From NCBI GenBank assembly GCA_009781185.1, contig WQYP01000027.1, positions 1 to 34,780 of the forward strand: 34,780 bases of DNA, given 5' to 3'. Made by a program: the position numbers and the translations under genes. Shown piece after piece: positions 13,461 through 21,703 of the stretch (positions within the stretch are counted from its first letter, which is position 1; each line of letters starts with the position of its first letter). Source of the stretch: Phycisphaerales bacterium. GTDB lineage: Bacteria > Planctomycetota > Phycisphaerae > WQYP01. Under the pieces are notes generated by a model. The model was given only the letters and a program-made list of their open reading frames with translations. It was not told where the DNA came from and did not search any database.

Positions 13461-14615
13461 TCACGGCTTGCACAGGAAAAGGATCAGCCCGTCGGTGGTC
13501 AGAGCGCGTTCGTCGATGATGCGGAAGCGGGATTGTTTGAGAATGGTTCGCCATTTGTCGGCAGGCCAAGGGGGGGTGTTGGATAGACGCAGAAGCAGGC
13601 TGAGTTCGGGAGCGTAGTAGTTCTTGTCGAATCGCGGGGAGGCGGTGGGCTCGATAATCAAAAGACTGGCTTTGGGGAAGTTTTTGGCGATGGCGGAGAG
13701 GGTTTTGATGAGCGCGTTGGGGTCCTTGGTGGGGGAGGGGGCGGCAAGTTCGGAGAAGACATTGCAGGCGAGCAGGCAGTCGATTTCGTCCCAGAGTTGC
13801 CGGGAGATGCCGATGCGGTCGAAGGTTCGCTTGGTGTCCGTGCAGATTTCCATGGCGTTGGCCGTGATGGCCAGAAGACGCTTCCCGAGACCGTTGGATG
13901 TAATGGCCCGATTGGCCCGGCGGACGGCGGAGGAGGAGGAGCCGATGCCAACACCGACACTATTCCGCGAATTCTTCGCAATATGCATCAGTAAATCGCC
14001 GGCGCCGCAGGCAAGATCGAGCAGATGCGCGGAGTTGTTTTTCCCGAGCATGGTCAGGACCGCGGGAAAGACTTCGGTCGCGTAACGCTTGGCCTGGGCG
14101 TCAATAAACGCTTCCGTCTTGCGCTGGACCGAGGAGCCATTGTCGAGCGCTTTTAAGCGGGCGAGAAGATGCTCGGCGGAAGCGAGAAGCGGAGCGTAAG
14201 CATGAACGAGTTCCAGAACGGGGTCTTCGTACTTGAGAAGCGACTTGGCCTCGGGCGTGAGACGCACCTGCTCGCCCTTGCGTGTGAGCATGCCAATGGT
14301 AACGAGGTAATTCACAAGGGCTTCGAGCACATCGGAGGCCATGTTCGTACGCGCGGCGTGAACCAGCGGAACCATGCCTTCTTTTTTCTCGGATTCAAGT
14401 TGAAGCATCGCCTCGAAAACGCCAGCGTGGCGAAGGGTCCACCAGGCAGTAAGAGTAAAGTGCCCGGCGATGAGACGATGAGCAGTTTGCTGGGCGAGTT
14501 TTTTCGAACGTGAGAACATGACATCGGGAATGGTAATGGGTTGCGTGGCAGATGCAAATAGATCGCGGAAACTCACGGAAAGGATGGAGCCCTGCAGGCA
14601 GTGCCCCTTTTTCAT
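13461..14615 (-). CDS. SAM-dependent methyltransferase (winged-helix O-methyltransferase-like)
   Basis: Up to 384 residues. The N-terminal half (about 45-125) looks like the dimerisation/winged-helix part of O-methyltransferases (AWWTLRHAGVFEAM ... LVNYLVTIGMLTRKGEQVRL). [17 protein letters not shown] (about residues 197-213) is the glycine-rich SAM-binding motif I, with later ACNVFSEL and LLIIEPTASPRFDK. The substrate cannot be inferred. The start is uncertain: ATG 14615 is the longest, and ATG 14519 (MFSRSKKLAQQ) lies nearer the conserved part. Neither has a good Shine-Dalgarno. Single gene between two plus-strand genes. Confidence 0.75.
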   Translation of the reverse strand: MKKGHCLQGSILSVSFRDLFASATQPITIPDVMFSRSKKLAQQTAHRLIAGHFTLTAWWTLRHAGVFEAMLQLESEKKEGMVPLVHAARTNMASDVLEALVNYLVTIGMLTRKGEQVRLTPEAKSLLKYEDPVLELVHAYAPLLASAEHLLARLKALDNGSSVQRKTEAFIDAQAKRYATEVFPAVLTMLGKNNSAHLLDLACGAGDLLMHIAKNSRNSVGVGIGSSSSAVRRANRAITSNGLGKRLLAITANAMEICTDTKRTFDRIGISRQLWDEIDCLLACNVFSELAAPSPTKDPNALIKTLSAIAKNFPKASLLIIEPTASPRFDKNYYAPELSLLLRLSNTPPWPADKWRTILKQSRFRIIDERALTTDGLILFLCKP

Positions 14616-14653
14616 GCCCGCCCGTCAACAACACTTACTAAAAATCCGGATCA

Positions 14654-14684
14654 GCCCGAATCCACCGTGGATGCGGGCTTTTTT
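14654..14684 (+). terminator. Terminator-like hairpin in the leader of the zinc-ribbon gene
   Basis: GCCCGAATCCACCGTGGATG plus CGGGC folds as GCCCG / CGGGC and ATCCAC / GTGGAT with one mismatch, followed by TTTTTT. It ends only 15 bases before ATG 14700. No gene on the plus strand precedes it for over 1.2 kb, so it may be an attenuator or the end of a small RNA. Confidence 0.6.
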
Positions 14685-14699
14685 ATGAGGAGTCCTTTC

Positions 14700-14927
14700 A
14701 TGAACCACTCCCCCCATGAGTGTCCATTTTGCAAACGTCCCTTACCGCCGAACGAGCCGCCGATCCCCTCTTGGACGTGCTATCTTTGCGGAAACATTTT
14801 TCCGCTGAGCGTCGAATCCACCGTACAGGAAGTGGACGGAAAGCCTCGTACCTTATGTACCGATTGTTTGGAGGATTATCTGAAGTTTCTCCACGGAGAG
14901 GCTTATCTCAAGTCTCGCCGAATTTAG
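14700..14927 (+). CDS. Small zinc-ribbon protein
   Basis: 75 residues with three Cys pairs: CPFC near the N-terminus, CYLC in the middle and CTDC toward the end. This spacing suggests one or two zinc ribbons. It may bind nucleic acid or protein, but no family is recognised. GAGGAG (14687-14692) lies 7 bases before the ATG at 14700, which decides the start. A terminator-like hairpin lies just before the Shine-Dalgarno. It is convergent with plsX. Confidence 0.7.
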   Translation: MNHSPHECPFCKRPLPPNEPPIPSWTCYLCGNIFPLSVESTVQEVDGKPRTLCTDCLEDYLKFLHGEAYLKSRRI

Positions 14928-14956
14928 GAATGAGTCCGAAATAACTTCCTGAAGTG

Positions 14957-15955
14957 TCATGCACCTTTTGCGAGGCGTTTTTCGATGGCGGCGTTGACGT
15001 CGAGTTTGCCGACGGCTTTGGCGGCAACGACGGCGTTCTTGATGGCGCGGGCACCGGCCGAGCCGTGAACCTTGAAGAAAAGCCCCTGTACGCCCAGCAG
15101 CAACGCGCCGCCGACTTCTTCGTGGTCGTATTGCTTGAGGGCTCGGCCGAGGAAGGGCTTGAGTTTCACAGCAAAATCGGCGTCGCTCATCGCTTCTTTT
15201 TGCAACGCCTGGAGAACGGCAGTCGTGAACCCTTCGGTCACCTTCAACGTGACGTTGCCGGTGAAACCGTCGGTGATCAGCACGTCGCAGGGATGCCTGG
15301 GAATATCGCGGCCTTCAACGTAGCCAACGAAGTTGATAGATGGATCGGCTTGGATCAGGGCTTTGGCGTCCTTGACGAGTTGGGTGCCTTTTTCGTCTTC
15401 GGAACCAATGTTGAGGATCCCGACGGTTGGCGAAGGGGGGGGGGCGGATTTACCCAAGGCCTTGGCGTAGATCGAGCCCATGACGGCGTACTGGTAGAGA
15501 TGGGCGGGCTTGGGCTGGATGTTAGCGCCAGCGTCACAGAGAAGCACGCCGCCTTTGACGGAGGGAAGAAAGCAGGCGATGCCTGGACGATCCACTCCGG
15601 CGAGCGGCTTGAGCATCAGCACGCCGGCGGCAACAAGGGCGCCGGTGTTGCCCGCGGAGATCATCGCGTCGGCATGCCCTTCTTTGCCGAACTTGACCAT
15701 GCGGACGATGGACGAGTCCCGTTTGCCGCGGATCGCTTCGATGGGTGAGTCGTCCATGGTGATGACTTGGGATGCGTGCTCGATCTGGATGCGGTCGTGC
15801 TGGGAAGTGTGTGCGATGTGTGGAGCGATGAGTTCTTTATTACCGACGAGGATGAGTTTATCGTCGGGCTCAAGGAGTGGGAGAGCTTGCAGGGCACCTT
15901 CGAGGATTTTGTCGGGCGCGTGATCGCCGCCCATGACATCAATAGCGATTCGCAT
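14957..15955 (-). CDS. plsX: Phosphate acyltransferase PlsX
   Basis: Converts acyl-ACP plus phosphate to acyl-phosphate, the first step of membrane phospholipid synthesis by the PlsX/PlsY route. 332 residues, the normal length. Family blocks seen are MRIAIDVMGGDHAP at the N-terminus, RGKRDSSIVRMVKFGKEGHA, DAMISAGNTGALVA, LLCDAGANIQPKPAHLYQYA, VGILNIGSEDEKGT and ITDGFTGNVTLKVTEG. AGGGGGGA lies upstream of ATG 15955. It follows rpmF on the same strand (82-bp gap), the classic rpmF-plsX order. Confidence 0.98.
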   Translation of the reverse strand: MRIAIDVMGGDHAPDKILEGALQALPLLEPDDKLILVGNKELIAPHIAHTSQHDRIQIEHASQVITMDDSPIEAIRGKRDSSIVRMVKFGKEGHADAMISAGNTGALVAAGVLMLKPLAGVDRPGIACFLPSVKGGVLLCDAGANIQPKPAHLYQYAVMGSIYAKALGKSAPPPSPTVGILNIGSEDEKGTQLVKDAKALIQADPSINFVGYVEGRDIPRHPCDVLITDGFTGNVTLKVTEGFTTAVLQALQKEAMSDADFAVKLKPFLGRALKQYDHEEVGGALLLGVQGLFFKVHGSAGARAIKNAVVAAKAVGKLDVNAAIEKRLAKGA

Positions 15956-16037
15956 GGCGTTCCCCCCTATCGATCAAGACTCAGAAAGAAAGCAAGGCGC
16001 ATATCAGTCGTGAACTAAAAACAAAAACCGCGAGAGT

Positions 16038-16223
16038 CTATTCCTGGGCCTCAGAAACAACCAGCGACAAGCTCTTATTGACATACCCGCAGTTGGCGCA
16101 CATCCGGTGCGGCTGCTTGGGCTGGCTGCATTTGGGGCAACGCACGACGTGTTCGGCCTTGATCGCATGGTGAGACCGACGTGTGCCTTTACGGGTTTTC
16201 GAAGTTTTATGAAATGGTTGCAT
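16038..16223 (-). CDS. rpmF: Ribosomal protein bL32
   Basis: 61 residues from ATG 16223: MQPFHKTSKTRKGTRRSHHA, then a four-Cys zinc ribbon (CPKCSQPKQPHRMCANCG) and NKSLSLV. It matches the bL32 pattern of a basic N-terminus and C-x2-C ... C-x2-C. GAGGAT precedes the ATG by about 7 bases. Longer upstream frames pass through GATTTTC repeats and were rejected. It carries all four zinc cysteines, so it is the zinc-containing type. First gene of rpmF-plsX. Confidence 0.95.
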   Translation of the reverse strand: MQPFHKTSKTRKGTRRSHHAIKAEHVVRCPKCSQPKQPHRMCANCGYVNKSLSLVVSEAQE

Positions 16224-16349
16224 ACGGGTATCCTCGATTTCGTCGGTCCGAACGGAGGGGGTGGTACGCTGACCCAACCGCCGTGCCTGGGAGCCAGATA
16301 AAGTAAGAAAAGGAAACGTCTGTGTCAAGGGAAGGGATATTCGTGGACA

Positions 16350-16388
16350 TGGAATTTTCGATTTTTGATTTTCGATTTTCGATTTTGA
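16350..16388. repeat. GATTTTC heptamer array
   Basis: GATTTTTGATTTTCGATTTT followed by CGATTTTGATC: five to six degenerate 7-mers between rpmF and the mini-tatA gene. Complement of GAAAATC. It belongs to the same class of period-7 repeats found at gene ends elsewhere in the window. Confidence 0.75.
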
Positions 16389-16412
16389 TCGGCGAAGATC
16401 GTTATACTGTAC
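16389..16412 (+). promoter_or_regulatory. Promoter-like block upstream of mini-tatA, duplicated upstream of tatA
   Basis: GGCGAAGATCGTTATACT upstream of the mini gene corresponds to GGCCAAGGTCGTTATACT (16566-16583) upstream of full tatA. TATACT is a plausible -10 box. Its conservation in both copies suggests that the promoter was duplicated with the gene. The spacing of a -35 box is unclear. Confidence 0.45.
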
Positions 16413-16467
16413 AGTACCCGATCGCTCGCCTACCGGCTCGCGGCTAAACTTTTTTCGGAGGCAGGCC

Positions 16468-16566
16468 ATGGACGGGTTGATCGTTTTGATCCTCGCGTTG
16501 CTGATTTTCGGGCGGCGGCTTCCGGAGGTCGGACGAAAGATCGTGGATTTTTTGGATAAACTTTGA
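16468..16566 (+). CDS. Mini-TatA: 32-residue TatA-like membrane peptide
   Basis: Encodes 32 residues, starting MDGLIVLILALLIFGRRLPE and continuing VGRKIVDFLDKL. It has the TatA transmembrane helix, the hinge FGxxLPEVGR, and only the first turns of the amphipathic helix. It is followed 74 bp later by full-length tatA with nearly the same core (DGLIILIIGLLIFGKRLPEVGR). GGAGG lies 7 bases before ATG 16468, so translation is likely. It could be a decayed tandem duplicate or a functional short Tat pore component. Conservation of the ORF, Shine-Dalgarno and hinge argues against random decay. Confidence 0.7.
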   Translation: MDGLIVLILALLIFGRRLPEVGRKIVDFLDKL

Positions 16567-16640
16567 CGGCCAAGGTCGTTATACTAGTAGGGTAAAGACG
16601 AAAGTCATCGCATGGAGGCTTCAACGAGAAAGGTTTGACA

Positions 16641-16925
16641 ATGCATTCGCTGGCATTTTTGGGCAATCTGTTTCAAGTGGACGGTCTGATCATTTTGATC
16701 ATTGGGCTGCTGATTTTCGGGAAGCGCCTTCCGGAGGTCGGGCGCAGCCTGGGGCAGACGATCGTGGAATTTAAAAAGGGGTTGAGCGGCGTGGGAGGAG
16801 GGGCGACGAAGGAATCGACGACGCCGGAGCAGACTGACGAGCAGCCGATCAAACGGATCTCTTCGCCCACAGTAGCGGCCAGCACGCCGGCTCGAAAATC
16901 GCTGCCTACGACGGAAGAGATTTAA
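16641..16925 (+). CDS. tatA: Sec-independent translocase subunit TatA
   Basis: 94 residues. One transmembrane helix (VDGLIILIIGLLIFG), the hinge and signature KRLPEVGRSLGQTIVEFKKG of an amphipathic helix, then a polar Pro/Thr/Ser-rich tail. Forms the TatA ring that moves folded proteins across the cytoplasmic membrane. ATG 16641 follows AAAGG by about 9 bases. A TTG at 16635 is possible. No tatC is in the window. Convergent with spoVR. Confidence 0.92.
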   Translation: MHSLAFLGNLFQVDGLIILIIGLLIFGKRLPEVGRSLGQTIVEFKKGLSGVGGGATKESTTPEQTDEQPIKRISSPTVAASTPARKSLPTTEEI

Positions 16926-16946
16926 CCTCTCCATATAGCCCCGGCT

Positions 16947-18479
16947 TTAACCGGGATGGGGACCGTGGGTTTTTTGCTGCTGGGACTGTTTGCCGTCGAA
17001 GCTTAAGAGCTTCATGTCGTCGTCGATTTTGGCCTGAAGGTGGACGGGACGGCTCCAGAGGGTCTGGATGCCTTTGAGCGTTTCGATCGCGTATTGGACG
17101 TCGATGTCGAAGCCGTTGTGCTTGTGGGCGAGGTAGAGTTCGCCGGTGTTTTTGTAGTTGGCGTCGATGACGTAGATGTAGGGCTGACCCATGTTGGTCA
17201 GGCGGTAGAGCATCGCTTCCTTGATGCGCTTGTAATCGCGGGAGACGATGCGGAGCTGGTTGGAGTGGGGGTCGTGTCGGTATTGATAAAGCTTGAGGCG
17301 ATCGACAAGTTCCTCGGTGAGAAACTCTTCGATGAAGTTGACGTCGTTGTAGATGCGCCGGACTTCGAAGATTTTTTCCCGGCCTTTGTTGAGCGGCTTC
17401 TCCCAGCGGTCGCGGTCGCCCAGGGCGGTCAGTTCGTCGTATTCTTTGCCGAATTTGCCTTTGTTCCAGCGGTCTTCGATATCGCGGAAGATTTCGACGC
17501 CGATCTTGTAGGGGTTGACTCCCCCCCCTCCCGGCGGCATGTGTACGGTGCCGGAATGATGATCGGCGTAGTCGATGATCTCGGCGGCGGAGAGGTAATG
17601 CCGGGTCATGATGGTGGAATGCCAGAAGGTGGCCCAGCCTTCGTTCATGATTTTGGTCATGGCTTGCGGCGCGAAATAGTAAGCTTCGTCGCGGATGATG
17701 GCGAGGATTTCCTGCTGCCACGGTTCCAGCGGAGCGCGTTCAAGAAGAAACAGCAGCACGTCGCGGACGGGCTCGGAAGGAATGACATTACGTTTTTTCT
17801 CCTGCTCTGCCTTGAGGCGGAGACGCTCTTCCTCCATGAGCTTTCGCGGATTAATGAAGCGGTCCATGTAATTTTTGGTGTGGAAGCGGGTGGCGGCAAG
17901 TTCGTCGCCAAAGGAGCCGGAGTCAGTGCGGGTTTCATCAGCCGCGGTACCGCCACGCTTGAGGAAGAGGGAATGCGGGTCGATGAGGGTTTCGATGGAG
18001 AGGCATATGTCGATGAATTTCTCGACGCGTTCGAGGCCGAAACGCTCGATATGTTTGCGGATGTGTGTGGCGTGGTTCGCCATGCCGTCCATCATTTTGC
18101 GGTTGCTCCTGGAGAACCAGAGGTTGTTTTTGAAAAAGTCGCAATGTGCGTAAACGTGGGCCATCACGAGTTTCTGATCGGTGATGGAGTTGGAGCGTTG
18201 CAGGTAGGCGTAGCAGGGGTCGTTGTTGATGACCATTTCGTAGATACGTCCGAGTCCGTAGTTGTGATGTTTGGACATACGTTCGTATTCCATGCCGAAG
18301 CGCCAGTGTGGGTATCGGACGGGGAAGCCGCCGAAGGAGGCGATCTGGTTGATCTGGTCGTAATCGAGCATCTCGAAAATAGTCTCGAAGAAATCGAGTC
18401 CGTAGGATTTGGCGGTGGCGCGGATCTGCTCATTGGCGGCGGCGAGGGCGGGAGGGAGATCGGTGCTGCGGGCGGTCAT
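16947..18479 (-). CDS. spoVR: SpoVR family protein
   Basis: 510 residues. Family blocks seen are the N-terminal FFETIFEMLDYDQINQIASF, GGFPVRYPHWRFGMEYERM, MVINNDPCYAYLQRSN, VMAHVYAHCDFFKNN, NEGWATFWHSTIMTRHYL and NPYKIGVEIFRDIE. SpoVR was first linked to spore cortex formation in Bacillus but is widespread in non-spore-formers, often beside yeaH and prkA. Neither partner is present here. ATG 18479 is chosen for the GGAG 6 bases upstream. The first 13 residues of the longer frame are unlike the family. The biochemical role is unknown. Confidence 0.95.
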   Translation of the reverse strand: MTARSTDLPPALAAANEQIRATAKSYGLDFFETIFEMLDYDQINQIASFGGFPVRYPHWRFGMEYERMSKHHNYGLGRIYEMVINNDPCYAYLQRSNSITDQKLVMAHVYAHCDFFKNNLWFSRSNRKMMDGMANHATHIRKHIERFGLERVEKFIDICLSIETLIDPHSLFLKRGGTAADETRTDSGSFGDELAATRFHTKNYMDRFINPRKLMEEERLRLKAEQEKKRNVIPSEPVRDVLLFLLERAPLEPWQQEILAIIRDEAYYFAPQAMTKIMNEGWATFWHSTIMTRHYLSAAEIIDYADHHSGTVHMPPGGGGVNPYKIGVEIFRDIEDRWNKGKFGKEYDELTALGDRDRWEKPLNKGREKIFEVRRIYNDVNFIEEFLTEELVDRLKLYQYRHDPHSNQLRIVSRDYKRIKEAMLYRLTNMGQPYIYVIDANYKNTGELYLAHKHNGFDIDVQYAIETLKGIQTLWSRPVHLQAKIDDDMKLLSFDGKQSQQQKTHGPHPG

Positions 18480-18525
18480 GAGGGCTCCGGGACGGGGGAC
18501 AAGGTGACAGGGGGACAAGGAGCAT

Positions 18526-18602
18526 CAGAGCCGCGACCGTAAGGGAGCGACCGTGCGGTCATGCACCAAGAGTGGGTCGCTCCCTTACGGTCGCGGCTCG
18601 GA
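18526..18602. repeat. ATCAGAGCCGCGACCGT hairpin repeat
   Basis: ATCAGAGCCGCGACCGTAAG and the mirrored right arm (CTTACGGTCGCGGCTC, then GGAT) form a long stem with a 30-base loop. It is the same core as at 9-90, but without the GGGTGTGGC outer ends, so the core exists on its own. Located just upstream of spoVR. Confidence 0.8.
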
Positions 18603-18664
18603 TGTTATTTATAGTCAGGATTTTGGCGCGGAGCGCGGGAAAAATGGGCATCGTTGGAGATTCG

Positions 18665-18690
18665 AGCCCAGGGATTGCAATCCCTGGGCT
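18665..18690. repeat. GATTGCAATC palindrome, copy 2
   Basis: AGCCCAGGGATTGCAATCCC plus TGGGCT, a perfect 26-bp palindrome. Identical to the core of the terminator at 6032-6059. The third copy, at 19733-19759, has one mismatch (AGCTCAGGG). All three lie between genes. Confidence 0.8.
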
Positions 18691-18720
18691 TTGGGGTTTT
18701 ATGGACGTTACAATGCTGAG

Positions 18721-19569
18721 ATGAGTGGAAGGAACACATGGCGTACTGGCGGGGGGGGCGCGATGGGTGATCGTGCTGGGGGTGGTGGTTTGGGGCGGGG
18801 CGGGAAAAGGGACGGTGGAGGAGCGGTGTTATTTTGCTATTTTTATGGATGAGGTGAAGGTTGGGCATGCGGAAACTGTGCGCCGGGAGGAAGGGCAGAC
18901 GATTCGCAACAGCACCCATGTGATGATGAATGAGCGTCAGTGGCAGTCGGATTCGGTGGAGACGCGGGAAGGTAAGCCGGTGTCGATGACTTATCAGAAG
19001 TCGAACGGGCTTCAGGCAGAGGCGGCGTTTGGCAAAGGAGGGGGGCAGAAGCGGCGGTCACGGAGATTCGGGCGGGGAAGACGACGCGGCGCACGGTGTC
19101 GATTCCGGTGGGGACGGTGCTGGAGGTGGGGGAGGGTCGGCTGATGAAAGCGAAAGGGCTTGCGCCGGGGACGACGTATGCATTTGATAGCGTGGACAGT
19201 GCGACGATGGAGACGGAGCGGGTGACGATGACGGTGGGCGGGGTGGAGGATGTGCGGGTGCTGGACCACATGGAGCGATTGCATCGCGTGGAGCGGCGGA
19301 CGTCTGAGGAAACGATGATTCTTTTTCTGACGGATGCTTACGACGCTCGCAAAATGGAGATCGATGCATCGGGGATACCCATGGTGATGGTGCGATGCGG
19401 GCGGGAGTTTGCGTTTGGCGGGGATCATTCGATCAGTGAGGTTGCGGCGAAATGGGGGGAGTTGAAGTTGCCGCGGGATATTGCCGTTTATCGTGATACG
19501 CCAGCGAGCCGGTGGGTGCTACGGAGGAATGATGCGACAAGCTTTAGAGCATTTTTCACTCGCCCGTAG
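18721..19569 (+). pseudogene. Frameshifted and truncated envelope-protein gene
   Basis: Two open stretches read as one protein. The first (about 18760-19045) has a hydrophobic start (ARWVIVLGVVVW), then FMDEVKVGHAETVRREEG and HVMMNERQW. The second (about 19047-19569) continues with AAVTEIRAGKTTRRTVSIPV and MKAKGLAPGTTYAFDSVD. They join with a one-base shift at a G6 tract near 19042-19047 (GGAGGGGGGCAG). A G8 tract at 18751-18758 probably breaks the frame again between ATG 18721 and the signal segment. The pattern resembles the N-terminal domain of secreted transglutaminase-like proteins, but no catalytic core follows. The second frame ends at 19569 inside a 113-bp MITE that begins at 19545, so the 3' part may have been cut off. 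Homopolymer errors in the assembly cannot be excluded. Confidence 0.65.
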
Positions 19570-19657
19570 CGTTTTGGAGCCCCGCATGGCAATGCGGGGC
19601 TTTGGCTCTCGCTTCCTGCGCATGTCATCACGCCTCGACCACATGAAAAATGCTCTA
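19545..19657. mobile_element. 113-bp TAGAGC-ended MITE-like element, copy 2
   Basis: Same ends (TAGAGCATTTTTCA / TGAAAAATGCTCTA), same length and only three base differences from 3424-3536. It supplies the last codons and the stop of the frameshifted gene at 18721-19569. No transposase. Confidence 0.85.
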
Positions 19658-19791
19658 GTCCTCGATTGCGGCGGAATCGTGGAAAAAGATGCGGATAGAC
19701 ATGAATGGGATTGGAGGTAAAATCAAAGCTCAAGCTCAGGGATTGCAATCCCTGGGCTTGGTTGGCCTTGATTTCTGAATTGGAGAACATC

Positions 19792-21630
19792 ATGAAGCGG
19801 ATTCTGGCGGCAGTGGTGGTTGGCGTTTGTGCGCTGGGCGCAAGCGGAATTGGGTCCGGGCAGACGACGACAATGCCGGCGGCGACTCAGAAGGCGGCGG
19901 TCAAACAGTCGAAGGTGGGCGTGATTCGCTTGAGCCAGCAATTACAGGAACGGCCGGCATCGTTCCAGTTGTCGCTCTCCGACTTGAGCGGAGCCTCCAT
20001 GAGAGCACCGGTACTCTCGTCGCTGATCACCACGATGAACAATGCGGCAAAGGACAATACGCTCGCTGGGCTGTTTCTGGATCTGTCGGCATTCAACCTG
20101 ACGCTCAACCAGGCGCAGGAGCTCGGAGAGCTGATGGGGAATCTGCGTCAGAGCGGCAAACGCATCGCGGTCTATGCTTCTGATTTTGACACATCGACGT
20201 ATGTGTTGGCAAGTTACGCGGACATGGTGATCATGCCGGAGAATGGCAGCGTGCTGATGCCGGGCGTGGGACTGCAGATGATCTTTTTCAAGGGAACGCT
20301 GGATAAGCTGCACCTGCAGCCGGATTTCATACAGGTGGGTAAGTTCAAGGGCGCGGAGGAGCCGTTCATGCGGACCAGCGCAAGTCCCGAGTACAAAGAG
20401 CAGATCACGAAACTGACGGACGGGATGTATTCGCAACTCGTGAAGGCGATCGCGGCGAATCGGCCGAAGATGACCGAAGAGGCTGTCAAAAAAGTGATCG
20501 ACGAAGGCTGGCTCAGCGGCAAGCGGGCGAAGGAACTGGGGATCGTGGATCAATTGATGACGCGGGACCGCGTGGACGCATGGGTGCAAAGCCAATTTCC
20601 CGGCGGTGTCAAGCTGGTGGAAGATTACGGCAAGCCAGCGAAAAAGACGATCAACCTGGACAGTCCGTTCGCAATTTTCAGTTTGCTCAGTGATAGTGGC
20701 GGCGCGAAGAAGCAGCGCGGTCCGTCGGTGGCCGTGATTTATGCCTGCGGACAAATCATGCCGGACTTTGGGGAAGGCAGCGAGGATTCGGCGGAGTTTG
20801 TGACGCCCAGCGGGATTCGCAAGGCCGTGGACAAGGCGATTAGCGACAACCTGGTGAAAGCGATCGTGCTGCGTGTGGATTCGCCGGGTGGAAGTGCCTC
20901 CGCGTCGGATGAGATCTGGTCGGTGCTCAAGGAAGCAGACCAGAAAAAGCCGGTGACGGTCTCGATGGGCCGTGTGGCGGCCAGCGGCGGATACTACATC
21001 TCCTGCTCGGGCCGCAGCATCACCGCGGACCCCGCAACCATCACTGGCAGCATCGGCGTGGTGGGAGGAAAACTGGTGATGAAAGAGGCCCTCGACAAGA
21101 TCGGAATCAACATCGAGACGGTGAGCCGCGGAAAACATGCGACGATGCTCAGCGCGATGCAACCGTTCACGGACGAGGAACGGGAATTCTTAAAGAAGTC
21201 GATGGAGGAAACGTACGGCGTGTTCTCGAGCCGAGTGATGGGGGCTCGCGGAAAGCACATTGCAAAGCTGGAGGACGTAGCGCAGGGTCGCCTATTCACC
21301 GGCGAACAGGCAAAGGAAGCCGGCTTGGTGGACAGCGTAGGCACACTGCACGACGTCGTACTGGCAGCCGCGAAGAACGCGGGAATCGAAAAAGATTATT
21401 CGATTCTGGTGCTGCCGGAAGCGAAGAGCTTCGCGGACATGGTGCGCGAAGGTTTGACAGGCGGAGACGTATCGATGAAAGGCCTGGAGTTGAACGGAAT
21501 GGAGACGATGGTGCAAACGCTGCCGCCTGCGGTGCGGGAACAGGTGCGAGGAGCGGTGCGAATGATGAATATTTTGCAGAGTGAAGGCGTGTTGATGGGC
21601 CTGCCGGAACTGGTGGAAGTGACAAGGTGA
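19792..21630 (+). CDS. sppA: Signal peptide peptidase SppA (protease IV, 67K-type)
   Basis: 612 residues from ATG 19792. A hydrophobic N-terminal segment (RILAAVVVGVCALGASG) anchors or exports it. Two tandem S49 domains are seen, as in E. coli SppA. The N-terminal domain carries the catalytic Lys in GKFKGAEEPF (Lys186). The C-terminal domain carries the Ser nucleophile in VAASGGYY (Ser398). VLRVDSPGGSASASDEIW and ITGSIGVVGG are further family blocks. Degrades signal peptides and membrane-protein fragments at the cytoplasmic membrane. The start was chosen at MKRIL with GGAGA 7 bases upstream. A longer frame would translate a GATTGCAATC palindrome. Confidence 0.95.
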   Translation: MKRILAAVVVGVCALGASGIGSGQTTTMPAATQKAAVKQSKVGVIRLSQQLQERPASFQLSLSDLSGASMRAPVLSSLITTMNNAAKDNTLAGLFLDLSAFNLTLNQAQELGELMGNLRQSGKRIAVYASDFDTSTYVLASYADMVIMPENGSVLMPGVGLQMIFFKGTLDKLHLQPDFIQVGKFKGAEEPFMRTSASPEYKEQITKLTDGMYSQLVKAIAANRPKMTEEAVKKVIDEGWLSGKRAKELGIVDQLMTRDRVDAWVQSQFPGGVKLVEDYGKPAKKTINLDSPFAIFSLLSDSGGAKKQRGPSVAVIYACGQIMPDFGEGSEDSAEFVTPSGIRKAVDKAISDNLVKAIVLRVDSPGGSASASDEIWSVLKEADQKKPVTVSMGRVAASGGYYISCSGRSITADPATITGSIGVVGGKLVMKEALDKIGINIETVSRGKHATMLSAMQPFTDEEREFLKKSMEETYGVFSSRVMGARGKHIAKLEDVAQGRLFTGEQAKEAGLVDSVGTLHDVVLAAAKNAGIEKDYSILVLPEAKSFADMVREGLTGGDVSMKGLELNGMETMVQTLPPAVREQVRGAVRMMNILQSEGVLMGLPELVEVTR

Positions 21631-21703
21631 CAGGGAAAGCGGACACTTCAAATGGACCCCTACGGGACCAACGGGGCCGACTGCCGCCACGGAGCATTTT
21701 TGT

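Noticed and set aside
16224..16469. N-terminal extension of bL32 to 143 residues
   Set aside because: The extension is encoded by GATTTTC repeats and tatA promoter sequence. The family start with its Shine-Dalgarno is at 16223.
17040..18542. 500-codon plus-strand open frame
   Set aside because: Antisense shadow of spoVR. The SpoVR family blocks on the minus strand are decisive.
18526..18602. tRNA or small RNA gene from the strong hairpin
   Set aside because: Only a single long stem that recurs as a dispersed repeat, with no cloverleaf or T-loop. I found no tRNA in the window.
19942..21162. 406-codon minus-strand open frame
   Set aside because: Antisense to sppA, which has both catalytic residues in place.
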